NCBI GenBank assembly: GCA_958403385.1
Contig: CATXXC010000011.1
Coordinates: 26,166 to 90,165, forward strand
DNA from: an uncultured Collinsella sp.
GTDB lineage: Bacteria > Actinomycetota > Coriobacteriia > Coriobacteriales > Coriobacteriaceae
Length of the DNA stretch: 64,000 nucleotides
Reading direction: 5' to 3'
Every line of letters begins with the position of its first letter. Positions within the stretch are counted from its first letter, which is position 1. The translations under genes and the position numbers were made by a program. Under the pieces are notes generated by a model. It did not search any database and was not told the DNA's origin. It worked only from the letters and a program-made list of their open reading frames with translations. Of the stretch, positions 1-7,720 are shown one piece after another.

Positions 1-1
1 C

Positions 2-1345
2 GGCCTTGCCGCTCCCGTGGTTATGTATGCCGCGACGCTGCCGTTTTCGTCGGTGAACGAGACGGTCGTGGCGGGTGCGGTTCCCTTCGCCGTGGGCGCG
101 GTGGCGGGCGTGGGCATCTATGCCGCCTCGCTGGGTATCTCCGAGTATCGTGCGCAGCGTGAAGAGCGTCTGTTCCAGCCCGATGCCATGGGCGGTGCCG
201 CCAATCTCAATCAGCATCAAAGCGAGTTCAAGACCGCCTCGATTCCAGCTCAGCAGCAGGATGCGACTCCTTACGCTGCGGCTTCTGCTTCTCAGGCTCA
301 GGCGGAGCAGTCTACCTCGGCATTCCTTTCCGGCCTGACTGGTGCGTTCCAGCGCCGTCATGCCGATGATGGTGTCCCTACCATCGCTCGAGCCGCAGAT
401 GCTATGGACGAGGACGAGGCTTGGTCCATGATCGACAGTATGCTCGACGACGATTCGCCGGTGAGCTGCGACCCTGCACACTCGCGCGACGTCTATCAAG
501 TCGCCATCGACGAGCTCACCAACGGCGGGCAGACCGACTCCTTCAATCGCGACGACATCGCCGCCGCGGCACGCGCCGTGTCTGGCTCCCAGGCCGCCCC
601 TGCGGGCAGCACGGCGGCTTTCGTGGCGCTCGTCGCCAACGCGGCAGCCAATAACGCCTACAGCGCTACCTCGGCGGACGCGAACGCTTCTGCCGACAAT
701 TCGTACGTTGATGAAGCCATGGCCGCGGACGAGGAGGCCGTTGCCGCCCGCCGTGCCGCCGAAAGCTCGCTTTGGGGCGCTCCTGCCCAGCAGCAGGCGG
801 CTGAGGCTGCGCCGTACAACGCAAACCTCGCCAGCATGCCTATCATCTCCGGTGCCGCGGACATCGATCTCGATGACCTCGATGAGCCTGCAGCCATCAC
901 CGCATCGATTGATGCCCAAGATCGCATCAACACCGGCGACCTTCCAGATGCCTCGCTCGAGGTTGATGTCCCCATGGCCGATTACTCGGGCCACGAGGAC
1001 ATGTGGGCCGCCGCCACCGCGATTCTGGATGAGATTGACGAGCCCGCTCCTGTTGCAGCCCCCGCTCCCGTCGCTGCCCCTCAGCCTGCTGCCCCCGCCT
1101 ATGTCGGCCGTCACAGCGCTGTGTTCCCCGAGGATACCGCCCGTATCTCACGCGAGAGCATCGAGCGGGCCGAGGCTATTGCCGCCGGCATTATGGAAAA
1201 CCGTCGTCACGAGCGCGTCAATCAGATCCTCGAGGAAGAGATCGAGCGCCTGCAGTCCTCTACCGCCAAGCGTACGGGCCGTGCCTATCTGAGCGTTATC
1301 GAGGGCGGTACCGCCAGCTTCGCGCCGCTCCGCGCGGAGGCATAA
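2..1345 (+). CDS. Membrane-anchored, Ala/Asp/Glu-rich protein of unknown function (5' partial)
   Basis: I do not recognise this protein. The frame is open to the first base of the window, so the true start probably lies upstream; the first possible start inside is a GTG at position 17. The visible N-terminus has two hydrophobic stretches (about residues 1-14 and 22-46 of the visible part) that look like membrane segments. A long, low-complexity Ala/Asp/Glu-rich region follows, including a Pro-Ala run near residue 350. The last 70 residues are charged and probably helical (a run containing EEEIERL). This suggests a membrane anchor with a long soluble cytoplasmic or extracytoplasmic tail. The next gene begins 7 bases after the stop, so the two are probably co-transcribed. 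Codon use is high-GC, as in the surrounding core genes. Confidence 0.6.
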   Translation, partial: GLAAPVVMYAATLPFSSVNETVVAGAVPFAVGAVAGVGIYAASLGISEYRAQREERLFQPDAMGGAANLNQHQSEFKTASIPAQQQDATPYAAASASQAQAEQSTSAFLSGLTGAFQRRHADDGVPTIARAADAMDEDEAWSMIDSMLDDDSPVSCDPAHSRDVYQVAIDELTNGGQTDSFNRDDIAAAARAVSGSQAAPAGSTAAFVALVANAAANNAYSATSADANASADNSYVDEAMAADEEAVAARRAAESSLWGAPAQQQAAEAAPYNANLASMPIISGAADIDLDDLDEPAAITASIDAQDRINTGDLPDASLEVDVPMADYSGHEDMWAAATAILDEIDEPAPVAAPAPVAAPQPAAPAYVGRHSAVFPEDTARISRESIERAEAIAAGIMENRRHERVNQILEEEIERLQSSTAKRTGRAYLSVIEGGTASFAPLRAEA

Positions 1346-1352
1346 CTTCTGC

Positions 1353-1802
1353 ATGGTTAAGATCAATCGAAAATGGGCGGTTGTTACCTGCCTGATGGCG
1401 CTCTTGATCTGGGGCAATTCGCTGGTTCCCGGCTCGGGGTCGGGCTCGCTGAGCCTAACGGTCATGGAAGCTATCCGCGGTTTCCTGCACGGCGTGGGAC
1501 TTCCATATGAATGGGTGACCAACTTTGTTGTTCGCAAGTGCGCGCATTTTACCGAGTATATGGTGCTCGGCATCCTGGCAACGCACGCCTTTGATTTTGA
1601 GGGCCGGCGCACCTTTGACGTGCTGCTGCCCACGGCGGTGTTCCTGCTGCTGATTCCCTCGATCGACGAGACGATTCAGCTCTTTGTGCCGGGACGCGCC
1701 GGCATGATCACCGATGTGATGATCGACTGCTGTGGAGCGGCAACGGGCGTTGTGCTTCGATATCTCTTACGGTGGCTGATGTGCGCCAAAAAAGCCGCCT
1801 AG
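1353..1802 (+). CDS. VanZ-like family membrane protein
   Basis: A 149-residue integral membrane protein with about four hydrophobic segments. It carries the two signature blocks of the VanZ-like family: RKCAHFTEY near residue 61 and DETIQLFVPGRAG near residue 105, followed by DVMIDCCGAATG. VanZ itself gives low-level teicoplanin resistance, but most family members have no known role, so no resistance function should be assumed. The start is the ATG 7 bases after the upstream stop, with GGAGG further upstream inside the end of the preceding gene. The stop codon lies inside the stem of the terminator that follows. Confidence 0.85.
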   Translation: MVKINRKWAVVTCLMALLIWGNSLVPGSGSGSLSLTVMEAIRGFLHGVGLPYEWVTNFVVRKCAHFTEYMVLGILATHAFDFEGRRTFDVLLPTAVFLLLIPSIDETIQLFVPGRAGMITDVMIDCCGAATGVVLRYLLRWLMCAKKAA

Positions 1803-1834
1803 GACGTATTGTTTGGTCCTAGGCGGCCTTTTTT
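1788..1834. terminator. Bidirectional rho-independent terminator
   Basis: A 12-bp perfect stem (GCCGCCTAGGAC at 1794-1805 with its complement at 1816-1827) has a T-run on the right (1829-1834) and an A-run on the left (1788-1793). It can therefore end both the VanZ-like gene on the plus strand and the fructokinase gene arriving on the minus strand. Confidence 0.9.
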
Positions 1835-1916
1835 ATTTGAGGGGTTATATGAGGCGTGGTGGCGTCGTTCCGTAGGTTGGATTTGCCGAGCGCGCCACGC
1901 CCTGTGGGTGCGTCTG

Positions 1917-2807
1917 CTACTGAAGCGCCTGTGCGCCCAGGGCCAGGCAGCCCATGATGCCCTGCTTGCCCTCGAGGCTGTTGTTGACAATATAGGAATC
2001 GATGTCGTTGACCTCGGGCGTGACGATATAGCCGTTGAGCATCTCGGCGCACTTTTTGCGTGCGAGCGGCACGATGGGGGTGTGGTCGGCCACGCCGCCG
2101 CCGATGATGATCTTTTGCGGTGCGTAGCACAGCGTGTAGGTCATGAGCGCCTGTGCCAGATAGCCTGCGAGCAGGTCCATGGCCTCCGGGTCATCGGCCA
2201 TGTCTCCGGCGCTCTTGCCATCCCAGCGCTTTTTAACGCCAGGGCCGGCGATGAGGCCCTCGAGGCAGTTGTCATGGAAGGGGCAGGCGCTATGCTCGCC
2301 GATGGTGTCGCGCGGGTCGCGCGTGACCAGGATGTGGCCGGCCTCGGGATGCATCATGCCGTGCACGAGCTTACCGCCCGAGAGCACGCCGGCGCCAACG
2401 CCGGTGCCGATGGTCAGGTAGACCACGTCGGTGAGGCCCTGGGCGCAACCAAAGGTGACCTCGCCCAAGCAGGCAACGTTGACGTCGGTGTCGTAGCCAC
2501 AGGGAATATTGAGCTCGTTTTGGATGGTGCCCAGCAGATCAAAGTAGCGCCATGCCGTTTTGGGCGTCTCCAGGATCTTGCCGTATTGGGGCGACGCGGG
2601 GTTGACTGCGGTGGGGCCAAAGGCGCCGATGCCCAGCGCGGTGATGCCCTTGTCGGCAAACCATGCATTGACGGCCTCAACGGTCTCCTGCGGGGTCGTG
2701 GTCGCGATCTGCTCACGCTCCAGGACCGTACCGTCTGCATAGCCCGTGGCGCAGACCATCTTGGTGCCGCCGGCCTCGAGCGCTCCGATAAGCTGCTGAT
2801 CTGCCAT
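1917..2807 (-). CDS. scrK: ROK-family fructokinase
   Basis: A 296-residue ROK sugar kinase, predicted to phosphorylate fructose with ATP in the cytoplasm. The N-terminal phosphate-binding loop reads GALEAGGTKMV (residues 8-18). The second ATP loop is TIGTGVGAGV near residue 136. The ROK zinc site is visible as GEHSACPFHDNCLEG near residue 169 (His plus three Cys/His ligands). The C-terminal IIIGGGVADH motif is also present. The glutamate-for-aspartate spelling of the first loop and the short length fit the fructokinase branch (ScrK/GmuE type) rather than glucokinases or NagC repressors; there is no N-terminal HTH. GAGAGAGGA precedes the ATG. It is monocistronic, between two convergent terminators. 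The substrate is inferred from family resemblance. Confidence 0.85.
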   Translation of the reverse strand: MADQQLIGALEAGGTKMVCATGYADGTVLEREQIATTTPQETVEAVNAWFADKGITALGIGAFGPTAVNPASPQYGKILETPKTAWRYFDLLGTIQNELNIPCGYDTDVNVACLGEVTFGCAQGLTDVVYLTIGTGVGAGVLSGGKLVHGMMHPEAGHILVTRDPRDTIGEHSACPFHDNCLEGLIAGPGVKKRWDGKSAGDMADDPEAMDLLAGYLAQALMTYTLCYAPQKIIIGGGVADHTPIVPLARKKCAEMLNGYIVTPEVNDIDSYIVNNSLEGKQGIMGCLALGAQALQ

Positions 2808-2880
2808 AGTATTCCTCTCTCTGGGACGAGTTGCTCCGTGACTAGAGTATAGGGCTCTAAACTATTTAAGAAAGCGTTAT

Positions 2881-2923
2881 AAAAAGAAGCCTCGCAACGC
2901 GGCGGGCGGTGCGAGGCTTCTTT
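2881..2923 (-). terminator. Rho-independent terminator of the aminotransferase gene
   Basis: A 12-bp stem (AGAAGCCTCGCA at 2885-2896 with its complement at 2910-2921) is followed by a T-run when read on the minus strand. It sits 26 bases past the aminotransferase stop and before the fructokinase gene starts downstream on the same strand. Confidence 0.85.
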
Positions 2924-2948
2924 GGCTACTTTAGCTGCCGGGCCGTCC

Positions 2949-4130
2949 TTACCCGCGCGGCTTGATTTTATCACGTAGAGACTTGAGGTTCTCCAGTGCC
3001 GCGTTAAGCGTCTCGTCTCGCTTGGCAAAGTGGAAACGAATCAGATGGTTGACGGGCTCGCGGAAGAAGCTCGAGCCGGGCACTGCGCCCACGCCCACCT
3101 TTGAGGCCAGGTCCTCGCAGAACTCGAGGTCGCTGTCGTAGCCAAACTCAGAGATATCCATCATCACGTAGTAGGCGCCCTGCGGTACGTTGTGCTTAAG
3201 TCCGATACTATCGAGCCCTTGGCAGAACAGGTCGCGTTTGGCGGTGTAGAGGTCAAGGACCTCATCGTAATAGCTGCCGTCGAAATTGAGGGCGGTGACG
3301 ACGGCTTCCTGCAGGGGAGCGGCGGCACCCACGGTGAGGAAGTCGTGGACCTTCTTGATGCGCTCGGTGATCTGGGCCGGGGCAATGGTGTAGCCAAGAC
3401 GCCAGCCGGTGATGGAGTACGTCTTAGACAGCGAACTGCAGCTGATGGTTCGCTCGAACATGCCGGGCAGCGTGGCCATATAGACGTGCTCGTGGGGCGC
3501 GTAGACGATGTGCTCGTATACCTCGTCGGTAATGCAGTAGGCGTCGTACTTTTTGCAGAGGTCGGCGATAAAGGTGAGCTCCTCGCGCGTAAAGACCTTG
3601 CCGCAGGGGTTGGAAGGGTTGCACAGGACGATGGCCTTGGGGTCGTTGTCGCGGAAGGCCGCCTCGAGTGTCTCGCGGTCAAAGTCGAATGTGGGCGGGT
3701 TGAGCGGCACGTAGATGGGCTCGGCACCCGAAAGGATCGTGTCGGCGCCGTAGTTCTCGTAGAACGGCGAGAAGATGACGACCTTATCGCCGGGGTTCGT
3801 GACCGTCATCATGGCGGCCATCATGGCCTCGGTGGAGCCGCAGGTGACCACGATATTCTGGTTGGGGTCGATCGGCATGCCCATAAAGTGCTCCTGTTTG
3901 GCGGCGAGCGCCTCGCGCATGGCCTGGGAGCCCCAGGTAATGGAGTACTGGTGGTAGAGCGGCTTGGGGTCGGCGGCGATGGTGCTCAGGCTGTTGAGCA
4001 GCTGCGCCGGAGGATCGAAGTCGGGGAAGCCCTGCGAGAGATTGACGGCATCGTACTTATTGGAGATGCGTGTCATGCGGCGGATGACCGAATCGGTAAA
4101 TGCTGCCGTGCGGTTGGAGAGTTCTTTCAT
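2949..4130 (-). CDS. PLP-dependent class I/II aminotransferase
   Basis: A 393-residue fold-type I aminotransferase, predicted cytoplasmic. Family marks are NLSQGFPDFDPP (residues 30-41), the NPSNPCGKVFTREEL block near residue 171, DEVYEHIVY near 203, and the PLP-lysine motif SSLSKTYSITGWRLGY near 235, with a C-terminal substrate-carboxylate Arg in LIRFHFAKRDE. The SQGFPDF spelling is typical of the kynurenine/methionine/aspartate aminotransferase group, so the exact amino acid donor is uncertain. GAAAGGACCGGC precedes the ATG at 4130, a good ribosome site. It is transcribed alone and ends at a strong hairpin. Confidence 0.88.
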   Translation of the reverse strand: MKELSNRTAAFTDSVIRRMTRISNKYDAVNLSQGFPDFDPPAQLLNSLSTIAADPKPLYHQYSITWGSQAMREALAAKQEHFMGMPIDPNQNIVVTCGSTEAMMAAMMTVTNPGDKVVIFSPFYENYGADTILSGAEPIYVPLNPPTFDFDRETLEAAFRDNDPKAIVLCNPSNPCGKVFTREELTFIADLCKKYDAYCITDEVYEHIVYAPHEHVYMATLPGMFERTISCSSLSKTYSITGWRLGYTIAPAQITERIKKVHDFLTVGAAAPLQEAVVTALNFDGSYYDEVLDLYTAKRDLFCQGLDSIGLKHNVPQGAYYVMMDISEFGYDSDLEFCEDLASKVGVGAVPGSSFFREPVNHLIRFHFAKRDETLNAALENLKSLRDKIKPRG

Positions 4131-4240
4131 GCCGGTCCTTTCGAGGATTTGCAGTGGGGCAAGTTTACTCCTATGGAACCGGTGGGAATTGCTCGAAACG
4201 CGCTCGAAAAACTCTTTTCAAAATTCTTGAAAATTGGGGC

Positions 4241-4269
4241 TTGCATCGCGTGGCGTTCCTTGCAATAAT
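4241..4269 (+). promoter_or_regulatory. Candidate promoter of the tRNA cluster
   Basis: TTGCAT, a 17-base spacer, then AATAAT, placed so that transcription would begin about 20 bases before tRNA-His. The -35 element is a poor match, so this is a moderate-confidence call. Confidence 0.45.
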
Positions 4270-4295
4270 AGTCGAGCGCGAAGCGCACAGGACAC

Positions 4296-4373
4296 GGTGG
4301 GTGTAGCTCAGTTGGCTAGAGCGACGGGTTGTGGTCCCGTAGGTCGAGGGTTCGAGTCCCTTTACCCACCCCA
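4296..4373 (+). tRNA. tRNA-His (GTG)
   Basis: A complete cloverleaf: a 7-bp acceptor stem, GCTCAGTTGGCTAGAGC D-arm, anticodon GTG at 4331-4333 in loop TTGTGGT, and a T-arm with TTCGAGT. The extra 5' G at 4296 that defines tRNA-His is present and pairs with the C at 4370. CCA is encoded at 4371-4373. Confidence 0.96.
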
Positions 4374-4395
4374 GTTCTTGCTTCGTGTTGATATC

Positions 4396-4471
4396 GGGTC
4401 GTTAGCTCAGTTGGTAGAGCAGGGGACTCTTAATCCCAAGGTCCAGGGTTCGAACCCCTGACGGCCCACCA
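4396..4471 (+). tRNA. tRNA-Lys (CTT), first copy
   Basis: A complete cloverleaf with anticodon CTT (4429-4431) in loop CTCTTAA, a canonical T-loop TTCGAAC, and CCA encoded at 4469-4471. It lies 22 bases after tRNA-His and is probably processed from the same transcript. Confidence 0.96.
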
Positions 4472-4484
4472 CACGATATCTCCT

Positions 4485-4510
4485 CTAAAGTCCGCCATAA
4501 CGGACTTTAG
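4485..4510 (+). other. Perfect hairpin between the two tRNA-Lys copies
   Basis: CTAAAGTCCG (4485-4494) and CGGACTTTAG (4501-4510) form a 10-bp stem with a 6-base loop. There is no proper T-run after it. It may be an RNA processing signal or a leaky terminator inside the tRNA transcript. Confidence 0.5.
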
Positions 4511-4514
4511 CTTT

Positions 4515-4587
4515 GGGTCGTTAGCTCAGTTGGTAGAGCAGGGGACTCTTAATCCCAAGGTCCAGGGTTCGACCCCCTGACGGCCCA
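4515..4587 (+). tRNA. tRNA-Lys (CTT), second copy, possibly decaying
   Basis: Identical to the first tRNA-Lys except that the T-loop reads TTCGACC instead of TTCGAAC and the encoded CCA is lost (ACCC follows instead). The cloverleaf still folds, so it may work if CCA is added enzymatically, but the two changes make it look like a degenerating duplicate. It begins the first copy of an 87-bp repeat (4571-4657). Confidence 0.8.
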
Positions 4588-4833
4588 CCCAAAGATCGTT
4601 TAAGCGACTGGCTTAGGCTGGTCGCTTTTTTGTTGACCTCGCACGGGGTCGAACCCGTCGGGGCGCGGAGCTGAGGAAATGCGTAAGCATTTGCCAGCGC
4701 AGCGCGCAAGGCGCGAAGCGCCGCAGTGACCGCCTGCGCAGCAGGCTGACCCCCTGACGGCCCACCCAAAGATTGTTAAAGCGACTGGCTCAGGCTGGTC
4801 GTTTTTTGTTGACCTCGCATGGGGTCGAACCCG
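4571..4833. repeat. Direct repeat pair containing the tRNA-Lys 3' end
   Basis: Copy A (4571-4657) and copy B (4748-4833) are nearly identical, about 86 bp each with a period of 177. Both begin with the last 17 bases of tRNA-Lys (T-loop to discriminator base), run through a terminator hairpin, and end with GGGGTCGAACCCG, itself like a T-arm. A GC-rich insert (4658-4747) lies between. A displaced copy of a tRNA 3' end is the classic mark of integration at a tRNA gene or of a local duplication. Confidence 0.8.
4603..4631 (+). terminator. Terminator of the tRNA cluster
   Basis: AGCGAC (4603-4608) pairs with GTCGCT (4621-4626) and is followed by a T-run to 4631. A second copy of the same hairpin lies at 4780-4807 within the repeat pair. 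Confidence 0.7.
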
Positions 4834-4850
4834 AAAGGGCACAGCCGCTT

Positions 4851-5711
4851 TCACAGATCGAGCCTACCCTGGGGATCGGTAAAACCGTCAGTACCCTCCT
4901 TGAGTTTCTTCTCGTCTGTCTTCACGCGACGCTCGAGCTTTTTTGTATCCTCGGCAGGCGGTAGGTTCTCGGGGACAATTCCGCGGTCGATGAGGCTGCC
5001 ACGCACGCTTGTGTTGTTCTCGACGTGCTCTTGCTTGATCTGGTCCAGGCCGTACAGGTCGTGTTCCTCGGCGTTGAAGGCCGTCATCGAGTTCGTAAGG
5101 TCCTTTGCTTTGATGAGGACATCGGCTAACCTGTCCGCCAATGCCGCTCTCTTGGGTACGCCGAGCTGCTGCTTCATTTCCGCCGTGCTTCTGCCGCCGA
5201 ATAACGCCTCATCGCCCTTCGACTTGATGATCGCGAATCCTTTGGAGTCCACGCCGCGTTTGAACGCAATACCCGAGAGCTGTTTCTCTGAATCGGATAG
5301 CGAGTGACGCGCCTGCAAGCGCTGAATCTCTGCGAAGCGCTGCTCTATGAGCTCTTGGCGGCGCGTCTGCACGGCAAAGTATGCCTGGGCGAGCGCGATC
5401 TCTGGCTTGTTTGAATCTCCGTTCTGTGCGATTAAATAGCATGCATAGCGCGTAAGTTTGTAGTCTTTAACCGCGCGAGCGGCGACACCGGCAGTTACCA
5501 TTTTCGTGGTGTCACGAAAATGGGAATCAACTGGAGTTTTGTTTGTTTCGCATGAGACTTTTGCCCTCTTAACAACTTCGGCGAAGTTCTCCCATCGAGT
5601 GTACCCCATGGGTTCCATTAAATCGCGTGCGAGCCAATACTCAACGCCGTCTTCCACATTGGCGTAGCTATCAAGTTCGACACGCCATTTCTCGATATCC
5701 CTGCTGTCCAT
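4851..5711 (-). CDS. dinD: DinD-like DNA-damage-inducible protein D
   Basis: A 286-residue protein closely resembling DinD, close to the usual 270-280 residues. Landmarks are an N-terminal BRO-N-like region (YWLARDLMEPMGYTRWENF, near residue 25), then KDYKLTRYACYLIAQNGD near residue 98 and AYFAVQTRRQE near 129. The C-terminal half is charged and helical, including a Lys/Glu-rich tail. E. coli DinD is an SOS-induced inhibitor of RecA filaments; whether that role holds here is inference. AGAAAGGAAG precedes the ATG. I found no LexA-type palindrome in the upstream 160 bases. It sits right after the duplicated tRNA-Lys 3' end, which suggests arrival on a mobile element. Confidence 0.85.
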   Translation of the reverse strand: MDSRDIEKWRVELDSYANVEDGVEYWLARDLMEPMGYTRWENFAEVVKRAKVSCETNKTPVDSHFRDTTKMVTAGVAARAVKDYKLTRYACYLIAQNGDSNKPEIALAQAYFAVQTRRQELIEQRFAEIQRLQARHSLSDSEKQLSGIAFKRGVDSKGFAIIKSKGDEALFGGRSTAEMKQQLGVPKRAALADRLADVLIKAKDLTNSMTAFNAEEHDLYGLDQIKQEHVENNTSVRGSLIDRGIVPENLPPAEDTKKLERRVKTDEKKLKEGTDGFTDPQGRLDL

Positions 5712-5796
5712 ATTTCTTCCTTTCTGTTCGTGTGTCTACGTGGACTATGTCGACTCCGTATTCAGAATGAGTATATTTGCCTGCGCGGACACGAAT

Positions 5797-5828
5797 GGGC
5801 CCCGTGTTGCTTTGAGCTCACGGGACCC
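5797..5828 (-). terminator. Hairpin between the flavoprotein and dinD genes
   Basis: Stem GGGCCCCGTG (5797-5806) with CACGGGACCC (5819-5828), one wobble pair. It lies 45 bases after the flavoprotein stop on the minus strand but lacks a T-run, so termination is only probable. Confidence 0.5.
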
Positions 5829-5872
5829 ATTAATATCGAGAGGTTGTGTTCTGCTCTAGAGGGGTGCTCAGC

Positions 5873-7399
5873 TTAGTCCGCTCGAAAGTGCGAACCCAGG
5901 CTTTCAGTTCGCTTGCGCATGGCTTTGACCATTTCCTGCGCTAGTCGAATCTGCGACTGTAGGCGGGCGAGGGCTGCGATCTCGCTGTCATCGGTATGCG
6001 GCTTGCTCAGCGCCATGGCCTTGTCTTGCAGGCTTTCAAGCTGTTGCAGGGCCTCGGATAGGCCTGTTTCGGTCCTGTTGATCATGCAAAAGGTGCTCAT
6101 CGTGTGCCTAAGGCTGTGTGTCAGGCGTTCGGCATCTGTTGTGGCAATGCCGTACTGGGGGAGGGTGATATCCGCCTTCAGGGCCGCCTCAGGCTCTTTC
6201 TGCGCTGTGAGGGCTGCCGATGCGCCCGCGATACGTCCGAATACGATGCCGTTGGCGCTTGACAAGCCACCAATGCGGTCGGCGCCGTGCATGCCGCCTG
6301 TCGCCTCGCCGCAAGCGTAGAGGCCCTCAACGCCCGTGTGCGCGGTCTTATCGATCTTGATGCCGCCGTTAGCGGCGTGGGCATACATCGCAACGCGCAT
6401 CTCGTCAGTCGGGGCGATGCCGTGCTCGTCTTGCAGCCAGGTGGTAAAGGTCTGCACAAACTCTGGGACATCCTCGCGGGGGAAGTCGTAGTGGAGTGCC
6501 AGGCCTTCGACACCTGCCTGATCGATGACGAGATCGATGGCGCGGGAGGCCAAGCGTGACGTGAAGGGACCATATCCAGAGCGCTGCTCGAGCAGGTCGT
6601 CCAGCTTGTCGTCGGCAATATCTACCGGCTGGTCTACATGTACGTAGCGCCAGGTTTTCTCGTTGAAGACCAGGTTGCGCTTGGGCTCGATGAAGCCAGG
6701 CATCATCTGCATGAACTCTATATTAGTAAGCGATGCGCCGTGCGCCAGTGCGATGGCCTGCGAGGAGCTGAGCACATCAGCCGACGTAAGGCTGCGCTCG
6801 AACAGGCCGCCTGTGCCACCGGCTGCGATGATCGTGGCTTTGGTAGCAAAGGGCACGATTCGATCTTCGGTGAGGTTGTAGAGCACGGTTCCGGTGATTC
6901 TGCCGTTCGTGTCCTCAACAAGGTCGATAAGCTCATGGCGGGGGAGCAGGCGAATGCCGAGCGACTCGATCCGGGCTGTCAGAGCGTCCTCAAGGGGCTT
7001 GCGGGTGAGGCCGCGCCACATGCGCGTTTTGTGGTCAAAGCAGGGGATAAACTGCTTTTGCTGAGCGCTCTCAGCGTTTTGCGGACGCTTAAGCTCAACG
7101 CCCAGGTCTTGCTCGAGCCATTCAATTGCCTGGGGAATGCCGTGGACAAACGTCTGGACAAGCTCGGGGTCGGCAACACCGCCGCCGACGGTCTGGATGG
7201 TGTCGATGAGGTCTTGTTCGTCGTCTTCGTTAACGGGTCCGATAAGCCCTAGGCCCCAGGTTCCAGGGAAGAAGCTCGATCCACTCATGGTCTTGCCGGC
7301 GCTTGCCACAGCGACGGTTGCGCCCGTGCGTGCCGCTTCGATGGCGGCACAAAGGCCCGCAATGCCAGATCCAATTACCAGTACATCAGTCGATTCCAT
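5873..7399 (-). CDS. FAD-dependent oxidoreductase of the fumarate reductase/L-aspartate oxidase family
   Basis: A 508-residue flavoprotein. The start is placed at the ATG at 7399, which follows GAGAAAGGA and begins METSDV-type sequence just before the FAD-binding loop VIGSGIAGLCAAIEAA (residues 8-23); an upstream start would add 19 residues of non-conserved sequence. A second FAD block is GLYACGEATGGMHGADRIGG near residue 360, and the HAANGGIKID block near residue 343 is typical of the succinate dehydrogenase/fumarate reductase/NadB superfamily. No iron-sulfur or membrane-anchor subunit and no nadA or nadC gene is adjacent, so neither a respiratory complex nor NAD synthesis is supported by context. 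There is no signal peptide. Substrate unknown. Confidence 0.8.
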   Translation of the reverse strand: MESTDVLVIGSGIAGLCAAIEAARTGATVAVASAGKTMSGSSFFPGTWGLGLIGPVNEDDEQDLIDTIQTVGGGVADPELVQTFVHGIPQAIEWLEQDLGVELKRPQNAESAQQKQFIPCFDHKTRMWRGLTRKPLEDALTARIESLGIRLLPRHELIDLVEDTNGRITGTVLYNLTEDRIVPFATKATIIAAGGTGGLFERSLTSADVLSSSQAIALAHGASLTNIEFMQMMPGFIEPKRNLVFNEKTWRYVHVDQPVDIADDKLDDLLEQRSGYGPFTSRLASRAIDLVIDQAGVEGLALHYDFPREDVPEFVQTFTTWLQDEHGIAPTDEMRVAMYAHAANGGIKIDKTAHTGVEGLYACGEATGGMHGADRIGGLSSANGIVFGRIAGASAALTAQKEPEAALKADITLPQYGIATTDAERLTHSLRHTMSTFCMINRTETGLSEALQQLESLQDKAMALSKPHTDDSEIAALARLQSQIRLAQEMVKAMRKRTESLGSHFRAD

Positions 7400-7536
7400 C
7401 GGATTCCTTTCTCGTCCGGCGCATTGTCGCACGGGTGATCGGCAATGGGGCCGCAAAGACTCGGCAAATCGGTAAAGGGCAAATATGGCAGGTGGGCGTC
7501 AGGTGGACTCGGCCACTTCGGTCGGCCCATTTGATA

Positions 7537-7603
7537 AGTTGCGGTGGAATACGGACTGTTTTGGCCTGTATGGATGCAATTCAGTCCGTATTTCACCGCA
7601 ACT
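7537..7603. repeat. 22-bp inverted repeat with a 23-base loop
   Basis: The arms at 7537-7558 (beginning AGTTGCGGTGG) and 7582-7603 (ending CACCGCAACT) pair over all 22 positions with a single wobble. There is no T-run, and it is too large for a normal operator. It could be a REP/MITE-like element, an antisense RNA hairpin, or a structured leader of unknown role. Confidence 0.75.
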
Positions 7604-7652
7604 GATACATCGGACCCTTTAATAAGAGTAACCAATTTGAGACGGGGCAAAC

Positions 7653-7686
7653 AAAAAGAGCCGCTACCTCGAAAGGTAGCGGCTCC
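7653..7686 (-). terminator. Rho-independent terminator of the GGGtGRT operon
   Basis: Stem GAGCCGCTACCT (7658-7669) with its complement (7674-7685), loop CGAA, followed on the minus strand by a T-run. It lies 35 bases past the GGGtGRT stop. Confidence 0.92.
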
Positions 7687-7720
7687 AAAGCTCAACTATA
7701 TGAGCATCGCGCGGGTGCGA

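Larger units (their letters stand above)
7400..7720. other. Intergenic stretch with a large imperfect palindrome
   Basis: No gene is seen. It contains the upstream region of the flavoprotein gene, an inverted repeat at 7537-7603 and the terminator of the GGGtGRT gene at 7653-7686, each listed separately. Confidence 0.6.

Noticed and set aside
1353..1802. Glycopeptide resistance gene vanZ
   Set aside because: Only the VanZ-like fold is seen; no vanHAX or regulators are near, and most family members are not resistance genes.
1809..2852. Plus-strand open frame of about 350 codons
   Set aside because: Antisense to the ROK fructokinase and begins inside the terminator; no motif.
3192..4268. Plus-strand open frame opposite the aminotransferase
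   Set aside because: Shadow of a well-supported gene; Val/Gly/Asp-rich with no domain.
5712..5872. LexA (SOS) box upstream of dinD
   Set aside because: I looked for GAAC...GTTC-type palindromes on both strands and found none, so SOS control is not claimed.
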